DNA of 42,684 bases from JAUWOY01 sp034431315. Its GTDB lineage: Bacteria > Chloroflexota > Anaerolineae > VGOG01. The translations under genes and the position numbers were made by a program. Under the pieces are notes generated by a model. The model saw nothing but the letters and a program-made list of their open reading frames with translations. It searched no databases and was not told the origin of the DNA. Every line of letters starts with the position of its first letter. The first letter of the stretch is position 1. The stretch covers positions 1 through 42,684 of the forward strand of contig DAOUDK010000031.1 of NCBI GenBank assembly GCA_034431315.1, read 5' to 3'. Positions 1 to 6,832 of the stretch are shown piece by piece.

Positions 1-192
1 GAAACGGCAGACGAGGAACAAGCCGTCCAATTCATCACGGATATGGATACGGTGGCGGCCAACGATGGCGACAGCGAGCACGTAGAGCCCATTCAGTCCC
101 GTCTGGAGGAGCGTGATTTGTTGCCCCGTGAGCACTACGTCGATCAGGGCTACACCAGCGGCCCCAACCTGGCGAAAAGTGCCGAGCGAAGT
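1..192 (+). mobile_element. IS1182-like transposase fragment, truncated at its 3' side
   Basis: Frame 1 is open from the first base and reads as the central part of a DDE transposase of the IS1182 type. The recognisable stretch includes ERDLLPREHYVDQGYTSG, which matches the family pattern in which a conserved Asp sits in a VDxGY context. The 5' part lies outside the window. After about base 192 (reading SAER) the family similarity stops and the bases belong to the antisense strand of a radical-SAM gene, so the C-terminal third of the transposase is missing. No terminal inverted repeat is visible. This is a remnant or an assembly junction, not an intact element. The family assignment is by memory of the motif. 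Confidence 0.7.
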
Positions 193-478
193 ACTGGCAG
201 TTCAGGTTACACCAGGCGAAGAAGATCGTCCCGGAGCCGCCGCGGCCGACCAGGGGCGCTTCCTCCCCGAAGTGGGGGTTGCAACTGGAGACCACCGCCC
301 TCTCCCCCGTGCGGCAGACCGCACCTTTGGTGCTTTCCCTGCGGTTCACGCCGCACTCCCTGGGGCAGACATCGCACGCCTCCAGTCGCTTGTATGCCTC
401 CTTGACCCGCTCCTTCAGCTCACCGGAGCGGAGGAGTTTTAGGTAGGAGGGTTCGAGATGAGTCATCCTACTTCTCAT
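192..478 (-). pseudogene. Truncated radical SAM protein (COG1313, PflX-like)
   Basis: The minus-strand frame opening at 478 starts like PflA-related radical SAM proteins of the COG1313 type. It has an N-terminal cysteine cluster (C35, C38, C42, C55) and then GSGTIFFAWCNLNCQY, which is the start of the CxxxCxxC iron-sulfur motif. C90 and C94 are present, but the third cysteine, expected at residue 97, is replaced by sequence antisense to the transposase fragment. The frame continues without homology to about base 35. Only about 96 of the usual 300 or more residues remain, so the product cannot bind the cluster. The first ATG (476-478) has no clear ribosome site, and ATG 464-466 (MTHLEP) is an alternative start. 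It lies 11 bp downstream of the methyltransferase gene on the same strand, but I see no functional link. Confidence 0.75.
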
Positions 479-489
479 TCAAATCCAGT

Positions 490-1824
490 CTATTTATCCA
501 ATACCCACGCAACATCTACGGCAACATTCGCAAGCATTGGTACCTTACCGTCCTCAGCTAGCTTTTCCAGCCGCCCTTTCTCGAACCAGTTTTGTAACGA
601 GTCGCTAGCTGTGTAGCTGCGTGGCTTGTACTTTGGGTAGAGGTAGAATGCCTGATTGGGTAAGTCCAATTGTTGTTCCAAATCTAGACATGTGGAGATT
701 TCTATATCTGAGCGTATGCCGTACTGAGTCAGCGGCGGTCGTGTGGCCCGATTTCTGGCAGTTTCAAGAGCTATTTTGAACTCGGGGGGATCTCGATCTA
801 CCACTATCAGAATCTTTACATCAAATGGGCGACCTCTTTGGTATTCGTTGGGGATTGATGCTATGCATAGAATAGCTCGAACCTGTGCTTGTTGTTCTGG
901 CTTGAGTGCTTCGAGGAAGGGCCTGGTTACTTGACGCGCATATTTCAGCGATCTTAATTTCATAATTGTCTGCTCGAAATCAACTTTGGCACCCTCCTGA
1001 CTTTTTCTCCAGGCTTTCATTTCCTCCCACTCAGCGGCCACCTCGTCTTTAACTGTTTCTTCAAACATCTGGATGTATTCCTTGTTGACCTCGAATCCTA
1101 TGTAGTGGCGTCCCATTACAGCAGCCTGAGCCAGCACAACCCCTGATCCAGCAAAAGGGTCCATCACCAAGTCACCAGGGTCAGTCGTGAGTTCGATGAT
1201 CCGTGCTACAAGGGCGGTGGGGAACGAGCAGTAGTGATCGAGTTTGGATGGCTTGCGCCATGTCCCCCGGGGTCTCATCGGAATGTTCCATATGTTCGTC
1301 GGAGTCTTGCCCTTCGGATTGAATCGCTCCGGGAAATCTACCCACCACTTGCTGATCTCGTCCAAAGTCTTGATACGTTCTACATAGTACTTGTAGTCGT
1401 TAGACTTGGTCATGAAAAGAATGAATTCGGAGATATTTCGTAGCTGTCCCTTTGAATGCCAAGGAACACTATGCTGTTTATCCCACACGATTAGGTCGCG
1501 CAAATTCCAACCTACTTGACGAGCACGTTCGGCTAGTTCGAGGGGGAGAAGTTGCAATTCACCGTTTTCTCGATAGGTATCAATGACGAGCCACAAAGAG
1601 CCTGTTGCCTTGGTTACAAGCCAACAATCCCTCAGGACATTTCCCATGTCGACAAGATATTTTTCTTTGGTCTGTCCATGCCCAATTTGGTTGGGTGCTC
1701 CATAATCCTTCAAATCCCAGTAAGGCGGGGACGTGATTATGACATCCACGCAAGGATCAGTCGGGGATAGCGTTTCTGTCAAGTGACGGGCGTCTATTAG
1801 GAGCAAACGGTCAGGTGCTTTCAT
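490..1824 (-). CDS. DNA methyltransferase, beta-class (N4-cytosine or N6-adenine) with C-terminal extension
   Basis: This 444-residue protein has the beta-class order of amino-methyltransferase motifs. The catalytic TSPPYW is at residues 31-36 and the SAM-binding DPFAGSG follows late at 222-228. S-P-P-Y is most typical of N4-cytosine enzymes, although some N6-adenine enzymes share it. A target-recognition region should lie between the two motifs. Residues from about 265 to 444 form an extra domain I do not recognise; it contains a predicted strand around VKILIVVDRD. The gene is last in a minus-strand trio after the GHKL ATPase (2958-4781) and an unknown protein (1844-2944), with a 19 bp gap to the latter, so co-transcription is likely. 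Base composition is more AT-rich than the surrounding core genes. A modification role within a restriction or defence cluster is inferred from context. Confidence 0.85.
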   Translation of the reverse strand: MKAPDRLLLIDARHLTETLSPTDPCVDVIITSPPYWDLKDYGAPNQIGHGQTKEKYLVDMGNVLRDCWLVTKATGSLWLVIDTYRENGELQLLPLELAERARQVGWNLRDLIVWDKQHSVPWHSKGQLRNISEFILFMTKSNDYKYYVERIKTLDEISKWWVDFPERFNPKGKTPTNIWNIPMRPRGTWRKPSKLDHYCSFPTALVARIIELTTDPGDLVMDPFAGSGVVLAQAAVMGRHYIGFEVNKEYIQMFEETVKDEVAAEWEEMKAWRKSQEGAKVDFEQTIMKLRSLKYARQVTRPFLEALKPEQQAQVRAILCIASIPNEYQRGRPFDVKILIVVDRDPPEFKIALETARNRATRPPLTQYGIRSDIEISTCLDLEQQLDLPNQAFYLYPKYKPRSYTASDSLQNWFEKGRLEKLAEDGKVPMLANVAVDVAWVLDK

Positions 1825-1843
1825 AGCCAGTTCCGAAGCCTTT

Positions 1844-2944
1844 CTACTTCTCGCATCCCCACCATCCGATTATCGACTCTGATTCCTCTGTCAAATCGGC
1901 CTCTAGGTCGGCATCACTGCGCAGGATCGCTTTGACATCCTTTGGGTTACGCTGCAAGAGAAAGGGGATGAAGCCTGCATATGCCTGAATAGCCTTAATC
2001 TGCACTCGGGAAGAAGGTTCTTCACCAACCCTACCCACTGACACCTCTTGGAAAAATGGCTCGTACTTCTTCGCAGCCTTTGTTCGACCCAAGAATTCAA
2101 ACTCGAAGGAATGGCAGAACATTTTGTGTTCTGGTCGGTCATATCTCGCTGCGAAGTGCTCCAGCATTCTGTAGCCACAATCTCTAGCCATCCTCCCAAT
2201 GATCTTAGGAACGACGAGTTGAACCAATGCTCTGTAGTCTTTCAGAAACGGCTTAGGATCCAATGCACCGTATCGACGCAGGTACGTTTCCCTAAACCCA
2301 TCCTCGTTGTCCAGGTTGTTCGCGAGAACGCGCTCGAGTGTATGGCGCGGTGATTCCTCATCAGCTGAAGCAGTCAGCAAGAGAACAAATCCCTGCCCTC
2401 GCTGTAATCGAAACATCCACCGGATAGCCGCTAGTTGCCGCAAAGCGGTATCGGGGTTCCGCGCACCAGTGATCACAGCACCACAGAGATCCATGTTAAT
2501 CACGTCGAAAGGAAACAGAGAGCATAGCTCACCCTGTGGCCATCTGACTGCCTGATGAAACGGCCTACTGCTGTAGCCCAGTAACCTGCCCAAATTGGCT
2601 ACCACCTCATCAGCACTTGTCTCATCACAGATCGCCACATAGGGGAATCCATCGTTTGTTTGAGTGAGAAGTCCAACTCGCCACAACAGGCCAATATCCG
2701 ATGCGTTGGAGCCAGGTATCGTGAGATACCTTAAGGGGCGGTCAACACCTGCCTTCTGTCGGCGCTCGACGAAGTCCTGGATGACCTGAAGCCAGCCGAA
2801 ACGACGAACGTACTGCTTGATCGGATCGCGATCCCAAACAGAGACAGTGACTTGACGCTCAGCCTGTTCGCGAATTCGTCGTGGAACTCCTTCCTCCTCG
2901 AGCCTTCGCTTACGCTCTTCCCTTTTTTTAGACCTTCCAGGCAT
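1844..2944 (-). CDS. Unknown protein of a methyltransferase/GHKL cluster, possible degenerate Rossmann fold
   Basis: I do not recognise this 366-residue protein at family level. Its first 30 residues are strongly basic (MPGRSKKREERKRRLEEEG). Three hydrophobic strands then follow in an order that resembles a Rossmann or methyltransferase core: YLTIPGSNASDIGLL near residue 73, PYVAICDE near 101 with an acidic end, and FPFDVINMDLCG near 143. There is no methyltransferase catalytic motif and no nuclease motif I can identify with confidence. It lies 13 bp downstream of the GHKL ATPase gene and 19 bp upstream of the methyltransferase gene, all on the minus strand, which points to a three-protein complex. 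It could be the specificity or effector subunit. Function is unknown. Confidence 0.6.
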   Translation of the reverse strand: MPGRSKKREERKRRLEEEGVPRRIREQAERQVTVSVWDRDPIKQYVRRFGWLQVIQDFVERRQKAGVDRPLRYLTIPGSNASDIGLLWRVGLLTQTNDGFPYVAICDETSADEVVANLGRLLGYSSRPFHQAVRWPQGELCSLFPFDVINMDLCGAVITGARNPDTALRQLAAIRWMFRLQRGQGFVLLLTASADEESPRHTLERVLANNLDNEDGFRETYLRRYGALDPKPFLKDYRALVQLVVPKIIGRMARDCGYRMLEHFAARYDRPEHKMFCHSFEFEFLGRTKAAKKYEPFFQEVSVGRVGEEPSSRVQIKAIQAYAGFIPFLLQRNPKDVKAILRSDADLEADLTEESESIIGWWGCEK

Positions 2945-2957
2945 CGTTGCAAGCTCC

Positions 2958-4781
2958 TTATTGCTTCAACAGTAACTCTTCCAGAAGATCCAGCACTTGT
3001 TCAGCGGATGCGCCTGTTGCGATAGCCGCTCGTACCGGAATTAGCAGTTGTTGATATAGAAGACGTTCCGAGCGAGAGCGAGGCCAGCGGGGTGAGCTGT
3101 CATACACAGTTACCTGATTATCTCCCACAGCATATGGCAGTGGATTATCCTCATCCGAAAACTTGAGAATGAGCTTGCCCTCACTCACTCGCTGAACCTG
3201 TTCCGTGAGTTTCTGGACGTGCTCTCTGTGAGCTTGTTCGTCGCGTCGGTCTCTGCGTTTCCAGTAGGCATCTACAGACATGCCCATGATACCATCCTCA
3301 CGGGTCGCTGATCCAATCAGTTTCCACAAATGCTCTTGTAAGGTGATATAGTGAGCATCTGTTTCACGAAAACTGTTCCGATCAACGCTCAAGGCTCGCT
3401 CAAGTCCTTCTTCAACATATATCTCGCCCGACATCTGCCCTGCTCTGGATGTTGGGTTCACTGCAGAAAAACCCATCAGCGTTTGATCGTAAAGCCCGAT
3501 GCCGACGTTGCGGATGTAGATTTGAATGCCTCGCACAGCGCTGGGCTCTACCTGCTTTCTTTGCCAGAATATGTAGCCCTCGTATTTCAGAAGCTCCTTA
3601 TCATCCACAGGTTCATCCCGACTGAAAGTCTTTAGATAGTAATCATACCCTCGCTCCAGTTTGTCTTCACGAGCCACAGCGCCTGATGGCAACAGAATAG
3701 GCTTCAACAAAGGGCGATTGTCCACGAGCACGGAGAAACTGAAGCGATCGAGTTCCTTTTTCTTCCGCCTTAGCAGATCAGTCTCCAGCAGAACAGGGCC
3801 TTCTTCCAGGTATTGTACAGGTATCATACTGGAAAGTTCCCAGAGAAATTGATGATATCGCGGCAATGACTGATAGGCTAGTTGACTTGTTTTCATCCGC
3901 AGTCGCTTGCAAAGCTCATCCCAAGGCCAATTGTTTACCTCATCACGGTATTCACTCCACTTCATACGTCTGTCTTTGTAATGCTGAGGTATTGCATCTG
4001 GCGATCTGCCCTTATCTAGCAGTGAAGCTCGGACACCTTCATCAATCTTGGTCAGAGTAATAGTAGTGCCCTGCTGATCCGGAACGGCTGGCAGATCAGG
4101 AAAAAGCACGCAATAGCCCAAGTGCTCCTTCTCTGGGTCTTCCATGCCCCGTTCTCTGAAAACCCTCTCCGCTATACTTGCTAGTTCATACTGTGCCAAC
4201 ATCTCAATATATTCATCGGATTCAGGGGCCAAGCTCTCCAACCGCTGTTTCATCTCCTCGATTCCACCGTAAGCCACCGCTAACTCACGGAAAATGTCCA
4301 CCTTTGCGGCTTCAGTCTGCTTCTGCTTGCGCCGTCTGAATTGAGAGAAATCCAGTTTAGCAACAAATTTGGTATCAGAGCCAGCAGCCTGCGACTCGAT
4401 AGTAGCCTCGTCGCACACCTGAGTCAGCGCCATCAGCCCAATGCCCAAGTGTCCGATTATGGGACGTTTGAAGATAGGTGTTAGTCCAGTTGGTTGTAGT
4501 ATACCCTTGAGACTACTTCCGATTGACTGCATGGCTTTGGCGAAATGCCCTGGAGTCATACCAAGCCCGTTGTCTACAACCTTGATCTGTTCAAAATTCG
4601 GGTAGTCCGTTGAGATGACGACACGAGTAGCATCTGCATCAAAGGAATTACTAACGAGCTCCTTTATAGCTCCTGCAACTGAATTATAGATGCCTGCTCC
4701 TATGTGAAGTAGGATCCCAGAAGTGACTCTGATTGGAATCTGTTCGAAAGATCTACCTCGGAGTTGTTCTTCTAAGTTCAT
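2958..4781 (-). CDS. GHKL (MORC/MutL/Hsp90-like) ATPase
   Basis: This 607-residue protein opens with a clear GHKL ATP-binding domain. The N-box AIKELVSNSFDADA (E41, N45, D48) is followed by VVDNGLGM at 68-75 (the DxGxG lid motif) and GHLGIG at 110-115. The spacing matches Hsp90/MutL/MORC proteins rather than histidine kinases, and no kinase phospho-acceptor domain is present. The remaining 480 residues contain a second alpha/beta region around 340-480 (probably an S5-like transducer) and a helical C-terminus. A ribosome site (GAGGAGG) precedes the ATG. Known family context: GHL ATPases of the MutL/MORC type have been described in bacterial restriction-modification gene clusters beside DNA methyltransferases (Iyer, Abhiman and Aravind 2008). 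Here it is the first gene of such a trio. ATP-driven conformational control of a DNA-acting complex is inferred. Confidence 0.85.
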   Translation of the reverse strand: MNLEEQLRGRSFEQIPIRVTSGILLHIGAGIYNSVAGAIKELVSNSFDADATRVVISTDYPNFEQIKVVDNGLGMTPGHFAKAMQSIGSSLKGILQPTGLTPIFKRPIIGHLGIGLMALTQVCDEATIESQAAGSDTKFVAKLDFSQFRRRKQKQTEAAKVDIFRELAVAYGGIEEMKQRLESLAPESDEYIEMLAQYELASIAERVFRERGMEDPEKEHLGYCVLFPDLPAVPDQQGTTITLTKIDEGVRASLLDKGRSPDAIPQHYKDRRMKWSEYRDEVNNWPWDELCKRLRMKTSQLAYQSLPRYHQFLWELSSMIPVQYLEEGPVLLETDLLRRKKKELDRFSFSVLVDNRPLLKPILLPSGAVAREDKLERGYDYYLKTFSRDEPVDDKELLKYEGYIFWQRKQVEPSAVRGIQIYIRNVGIGLYDQTLMGFSAVNPTSRAGQMSGEIYVEEGLERALSVDRNSFRETDAHYITLQEHLWKLIGSATREDGIMGMSVDAYWKRRDRRDEQAHREHVQKLTEQVQRVSEGKLILKFSDEDNPLPYAVGDNQVTVYDSSPRWPRSRSERLLYQQLLIPVRAAIATGASAEQVLDLLEELLLKQ

Positions 4782-4920
4782 ATTTCCGCCTCCTCAAGCG
4801 CCCGCTATCTCTGGGAACGGTTCCTCAATCCGTCAGGAAGTTCCCACGCTTACTTTGCAGGTCAGTCATCCCAGATCACGTCTCATCCAACACGTCCACA
4901 ATTTTCACGGCCATTAGAAT

Positions 4921-4998
4921 CACTGAGGGCACTGACAAACACTGAACACACTGACTCGGTGTCCTCATGCTCCTCAGTGCTTCAGTGTTTCCGTGTCA
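4921..4998. repeat. Palindromic word repeat built on CACTGA
   Basis: The spacer upstream of the GHKL gene is made of reiterated CACTGA/CACTGAC words on the left and their reverse complements (CAGTG, TTCAGTGTT) on the right. It could fold into a long imperfect hairpin. It starts about 140 bp before the GHKL start codon and ends against the stop of the next gene (4996). The rest of 4782-4920 shows only the GHKL ribosome site. It is one of several loci in this window with the same architecture but a different word. Confidence 0.7.
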
Positions 4999-5244
4999 TA
5001 GCTCATTGAGTTCCCGCTCCCAATCGGGTGAGGACGGCTCCTGTCGAGCTTGGGCCACCAGCCGTTGCAGAACAGCGGAAGCAGCCAGGATGGTATCCTC
5101 CGGCTCTTCCTCGCGGTTCAGCAGGTTGTCTATGATGAGTTCCATTTGACCGAATGAGGTGATGTCTACCAGCACGGCTTTTGCCTCGCTACCTTCGTAA
5201 ACGATGGGAAAGCGGTCTCGGATCCAGAAAGTTGTTTCAGTCAT
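4996..5244 (-). CDS. Small acidic protein of unknown function
   Basis: This is an 82-residue protein with a good ribosome site (GAGGAGA) before its ATG. It is acidic and largely helical in appearance, with a conserved-looking core (VLVDITSFGQMELIIDNLL) and a C-terminus rich in Glu, Pro and Trp. There is no signal peptide or membrane segment. Size and style would suit an antitoxin or a small regulatory protein, but no toxin partner lies beside it and I recognise no family. It stands alone between the GHKL gene cluster and the SNF2/SWIM operon, flanked on both sides by palindromic word repeats. Confidence 0.5.
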   Translation of the reverse strand: MTETTFWIRDRFPIVYEGSEAKAVLVDITSFGQMELIIDNLLNREEEPEDTILAASAVLQRLVAQARQEPSSPDWERELNEL

Positions 5245-5303
5245 GGCTTGTCTCCTCGTTTCAATGTCTTGGGACTCTCTTACTCGTGTTTCCCCCTCAT
5301 TTG

Positions 5304-5375
5304 CCGCAGCGGATGGAAGCGGATAAGCGGATACGTGGAGCGCCCATCCGCTTATCTGTTGTCTATCCGTTGCCC
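5304..5375. repeat. Palindromic word repeat built on AGCGGAT
   Basis: The words AGCGGAT/GCGGATAAG are repeated on the left, and ATCCGCTTATC with ATCCGTT on the right. The core is a perfect 11 bp inverted repeat (GATAAGCGGAT at 5322-5332 against 5345-5355) with a 12-base loop. The last codons and the stop of the RNase-H-fold gene (minus strand, stop at 5363-5365) lie inside the repeat. Confidence 0.7.
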
Positions 5376-5905
5376 CAATTCACCGGCACCTTCCTCATCC
5401 TCCACTGCCGGTCCCGATACTGGAGGTACTTGTTCTGCCTGCCGAATTCGTAGAGCTGCCGCGTGACCTCCACGTCCTGCTGGCAGTAGTCGAAAAGCTC
5501 CTGCATTTTCCCCTGCCGCCACCAGCGGATGGCTTGCAGGCCGTCGGCCGATTTGCCGACTCCTAAAGTGGCAGTGGCCAGGGCGTCCAGGCTCAGGCGG
5601 AAGCCCAGGGTGCGGTAGATGTCGTCCAGCATGTCCACCGTAGGGAGCTGGCGGAGGGGATAGTCGGTGTAGGCCGTCAGCACCTGGTAGTCGAAGCTCA
5701 GCACGTTGAAGCCGACGACGAGGTCCGCCGCCTTCAGTTCTTCGATGAGTTCGGCCACGGTCTCCTCGGTGTAGTGGTGATACTCGGCATCGGCGGTCGA
5801 ATAGGTCACCGCCACCGACAGGCCCAGGCGGGGGATGTTGTGCCGGCCTCCCACCTCCTGGAAGCTCCGCCGGGTCTCCAGGTCGAAAACGACGATGTTC
5901 TTCAC
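5363..5905 (-). CDS. RNase H-fold (DEDD) exonuclease domain protein
   Basis: This 180-residue protein has the signature of the DnaQ-like/RNase_H_2 (YprB-type) 3'-5' exonuclease fold. Motif 1 is VVFDLETRR (D8, E10), motif 2 is VVGFNVLSFDYQVL with a conserved Asp near 70, and motif 3 is DYCQQDVEVTRQLYEFG with Asp near 144. The order and spacing fit a two-metal-ion nuclease. It starts with GTG directly after the TAA of the SWIM gene (4 bp between them at most), with an AGGAGG ribosome site inside the end of that gene, so translation is coupled. Position in an operon with an SNF2 ATPase and a SWIM protein suggests nucleic-acid repair or processing. The last residues (GNG) are encoded in a palindromic repeat, so the C-terminus may vary between strains. 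Confidence 0.8.
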   Translation of the reverse strand: MKNIVVFDLETRRSFQEVGGRHNIPRLGLSVAVTYSTADAEYHHYTEETVAELIEELKAADLVVGFNVLSFDYQVLTAYTDYPLRQLPTVDMLDDIYRTLGFRLSLDALATATLGVGKSADGLQAIRWWRQGKMQELFDYCQQDVEVTRQLYEFGRQNKYLQYRDRQWRMRKVPVNWGNG

Positions 5906-5906
5906 G

Positions 5907-6791
5907 TTACAACTCCTCCTCTTCTTCTTCGCCGAAGGCCAGGGCCTCGGCGCGTTGGGTTACCATCTGGTAGGCCGCGCTCAGACTGGAGCGCAGGTCT
6001 GCCGGGGCAAAGGTGGGCTGGCCCAGCCGCTGGAGCAGGCTCAAGGGTACCTTGGGCGCTTTCGGCTGCACCTGGAAGTCGTCCAGGCTCTGGCCCATGC
6101 GCCAGAAGATGGCTGGGTCCTCCGGCAGGGGCGCAGGAGCCGTCTCCTCCGCAGGCAAGGCTGTGGGATCGGGACCGGTCTTTTCCTCCTCTTCTTCGAT
6201 CGCGCCGCGCCGGGCGCGTAGTCCCTCCAGCACTTGTTCCTGGGTGCGGCCCCGCAGTCGGAAAAGCATGAAGGGGTCATCGTCGAAGGCTTCGCCCAGC
6301 AGGAAGTATACAGCGGCGATGTGCTTGCAAGGGTTGGCCCAGTCGGGGCAGGAGCAGTTGGTCTCCAGTTCCTTGGCTGAGGCCGGGAAGAGGCTGATGT
6401 TGGCAGCGGCAAATGCCTCTTCGATGTCGGTCGGCATCTCGCCAGCCAGCAGTTGGGCGGTGAAGATGGCCTGGTCGGCCAGCAGGTCCAACACCCGCTC
6501 CCATTCCTTGTCGCTCAGCGGCTTCACCCGAATGTGCACCTGGTAGGGAGTGCGGCGGCTCCCCTGGACCTTGGCGGTGATCTCGTCGTCCCGCATGTGG
6601 ATGTCCATCACTTGACCCCGCCGGGCGTAGGAGCGACCCCGGCTCAGTCGCCCGGAGTCCATGATGCGCCTCAGCGCCTCAGTCCAGCGCTTGGCCCACC
6701 AGCTCTTGCCGATGGCCCCTCGCTGGCTGCGGGCCTTAATGCCGCCTTTCACCGAAATGGGTCGAGTTGGTTTGTAGTGCCACCAAGACAT
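5907..6791 (-). CDS. SWIM zinc-finger protein
   Basis: The protein starts MSWWHYKPTRPI, a common opening for bacterial SWIM proteins. I chose the ATG at 6789-6791 rather than the longer frame to 6815 because a GAGGTGA ribosome site lies 5-6 bases before it. Length is 294 residues. The SWIM motif CxCx(n)CxH is seen as CSCPDWANPCKH near residues 145-157. An acidic low-complexity region (EEEEEK) and an acidic tail (EEEEEEL) follow. SWIM domains are predicted to bind DNA or proteins and are often found beside or fused to SNF2 ATPases, which is exactly the arrangement here: the SNF2 gene ends 41 bp upstream. The exact biochemical role is not established. Confidence 0.85.
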   Translation of the reverse strand: MSWWHYKPTRPISVKGGIKARSQRGAIGKSWWAKRWTEALRRIMDSGRLSRGRSYARRGQVMDIHMRDDEITAKVQGSRRTPYQVHIRVKPLSDKEWERVLDLLADQAIFTAQLLAGEMPTDIEEAFAAANISLFPASAKELETNCSCPDWANPCKHIAAVYFLLGEAFDDDPFMLFRLRGRTQEQVLEGLRARRGAIEEEEEKTGPDPTALPAEETAPAPLPEDPAIFWRMGQSLDDFQVQPKAPKVPLSLLQRLGQPTFAPADLRSSLSAAYQMVTQRAEALAFGEEEEEEL

Positions 6792-6804
6792 AGCTATCAC
6801 CTCA

Positions 6805-6832
6805 CCAATATCCAATATCGAATATCCAGTCC
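6805..6832. repeat. Short copy of the TTGGATATTGG word repeat
   Basis: Between the stop of the SNF2 gene (6833-6835) and the SWIM ribosome site is a run of the word ATATTGG / CCAATATCC in three imperfect copies. The same word, in the same minus-strand-sense context, makes up the array at 10011-10083 on the other side of the SNF2 gene. The two arrays therefore flank that gene. Confidence 0.65.

Noticed and set aside
490..4781. Assignment of the GHKL/methyltransferase trio to BREX, DISARM or Dnd
   Set aside because: None of the signature genes of those systems (PglZ, BrxC, DrmABC, DndBCDE) is present. A GHKL ATPase with a single methyltransferase does not match their gene lists.
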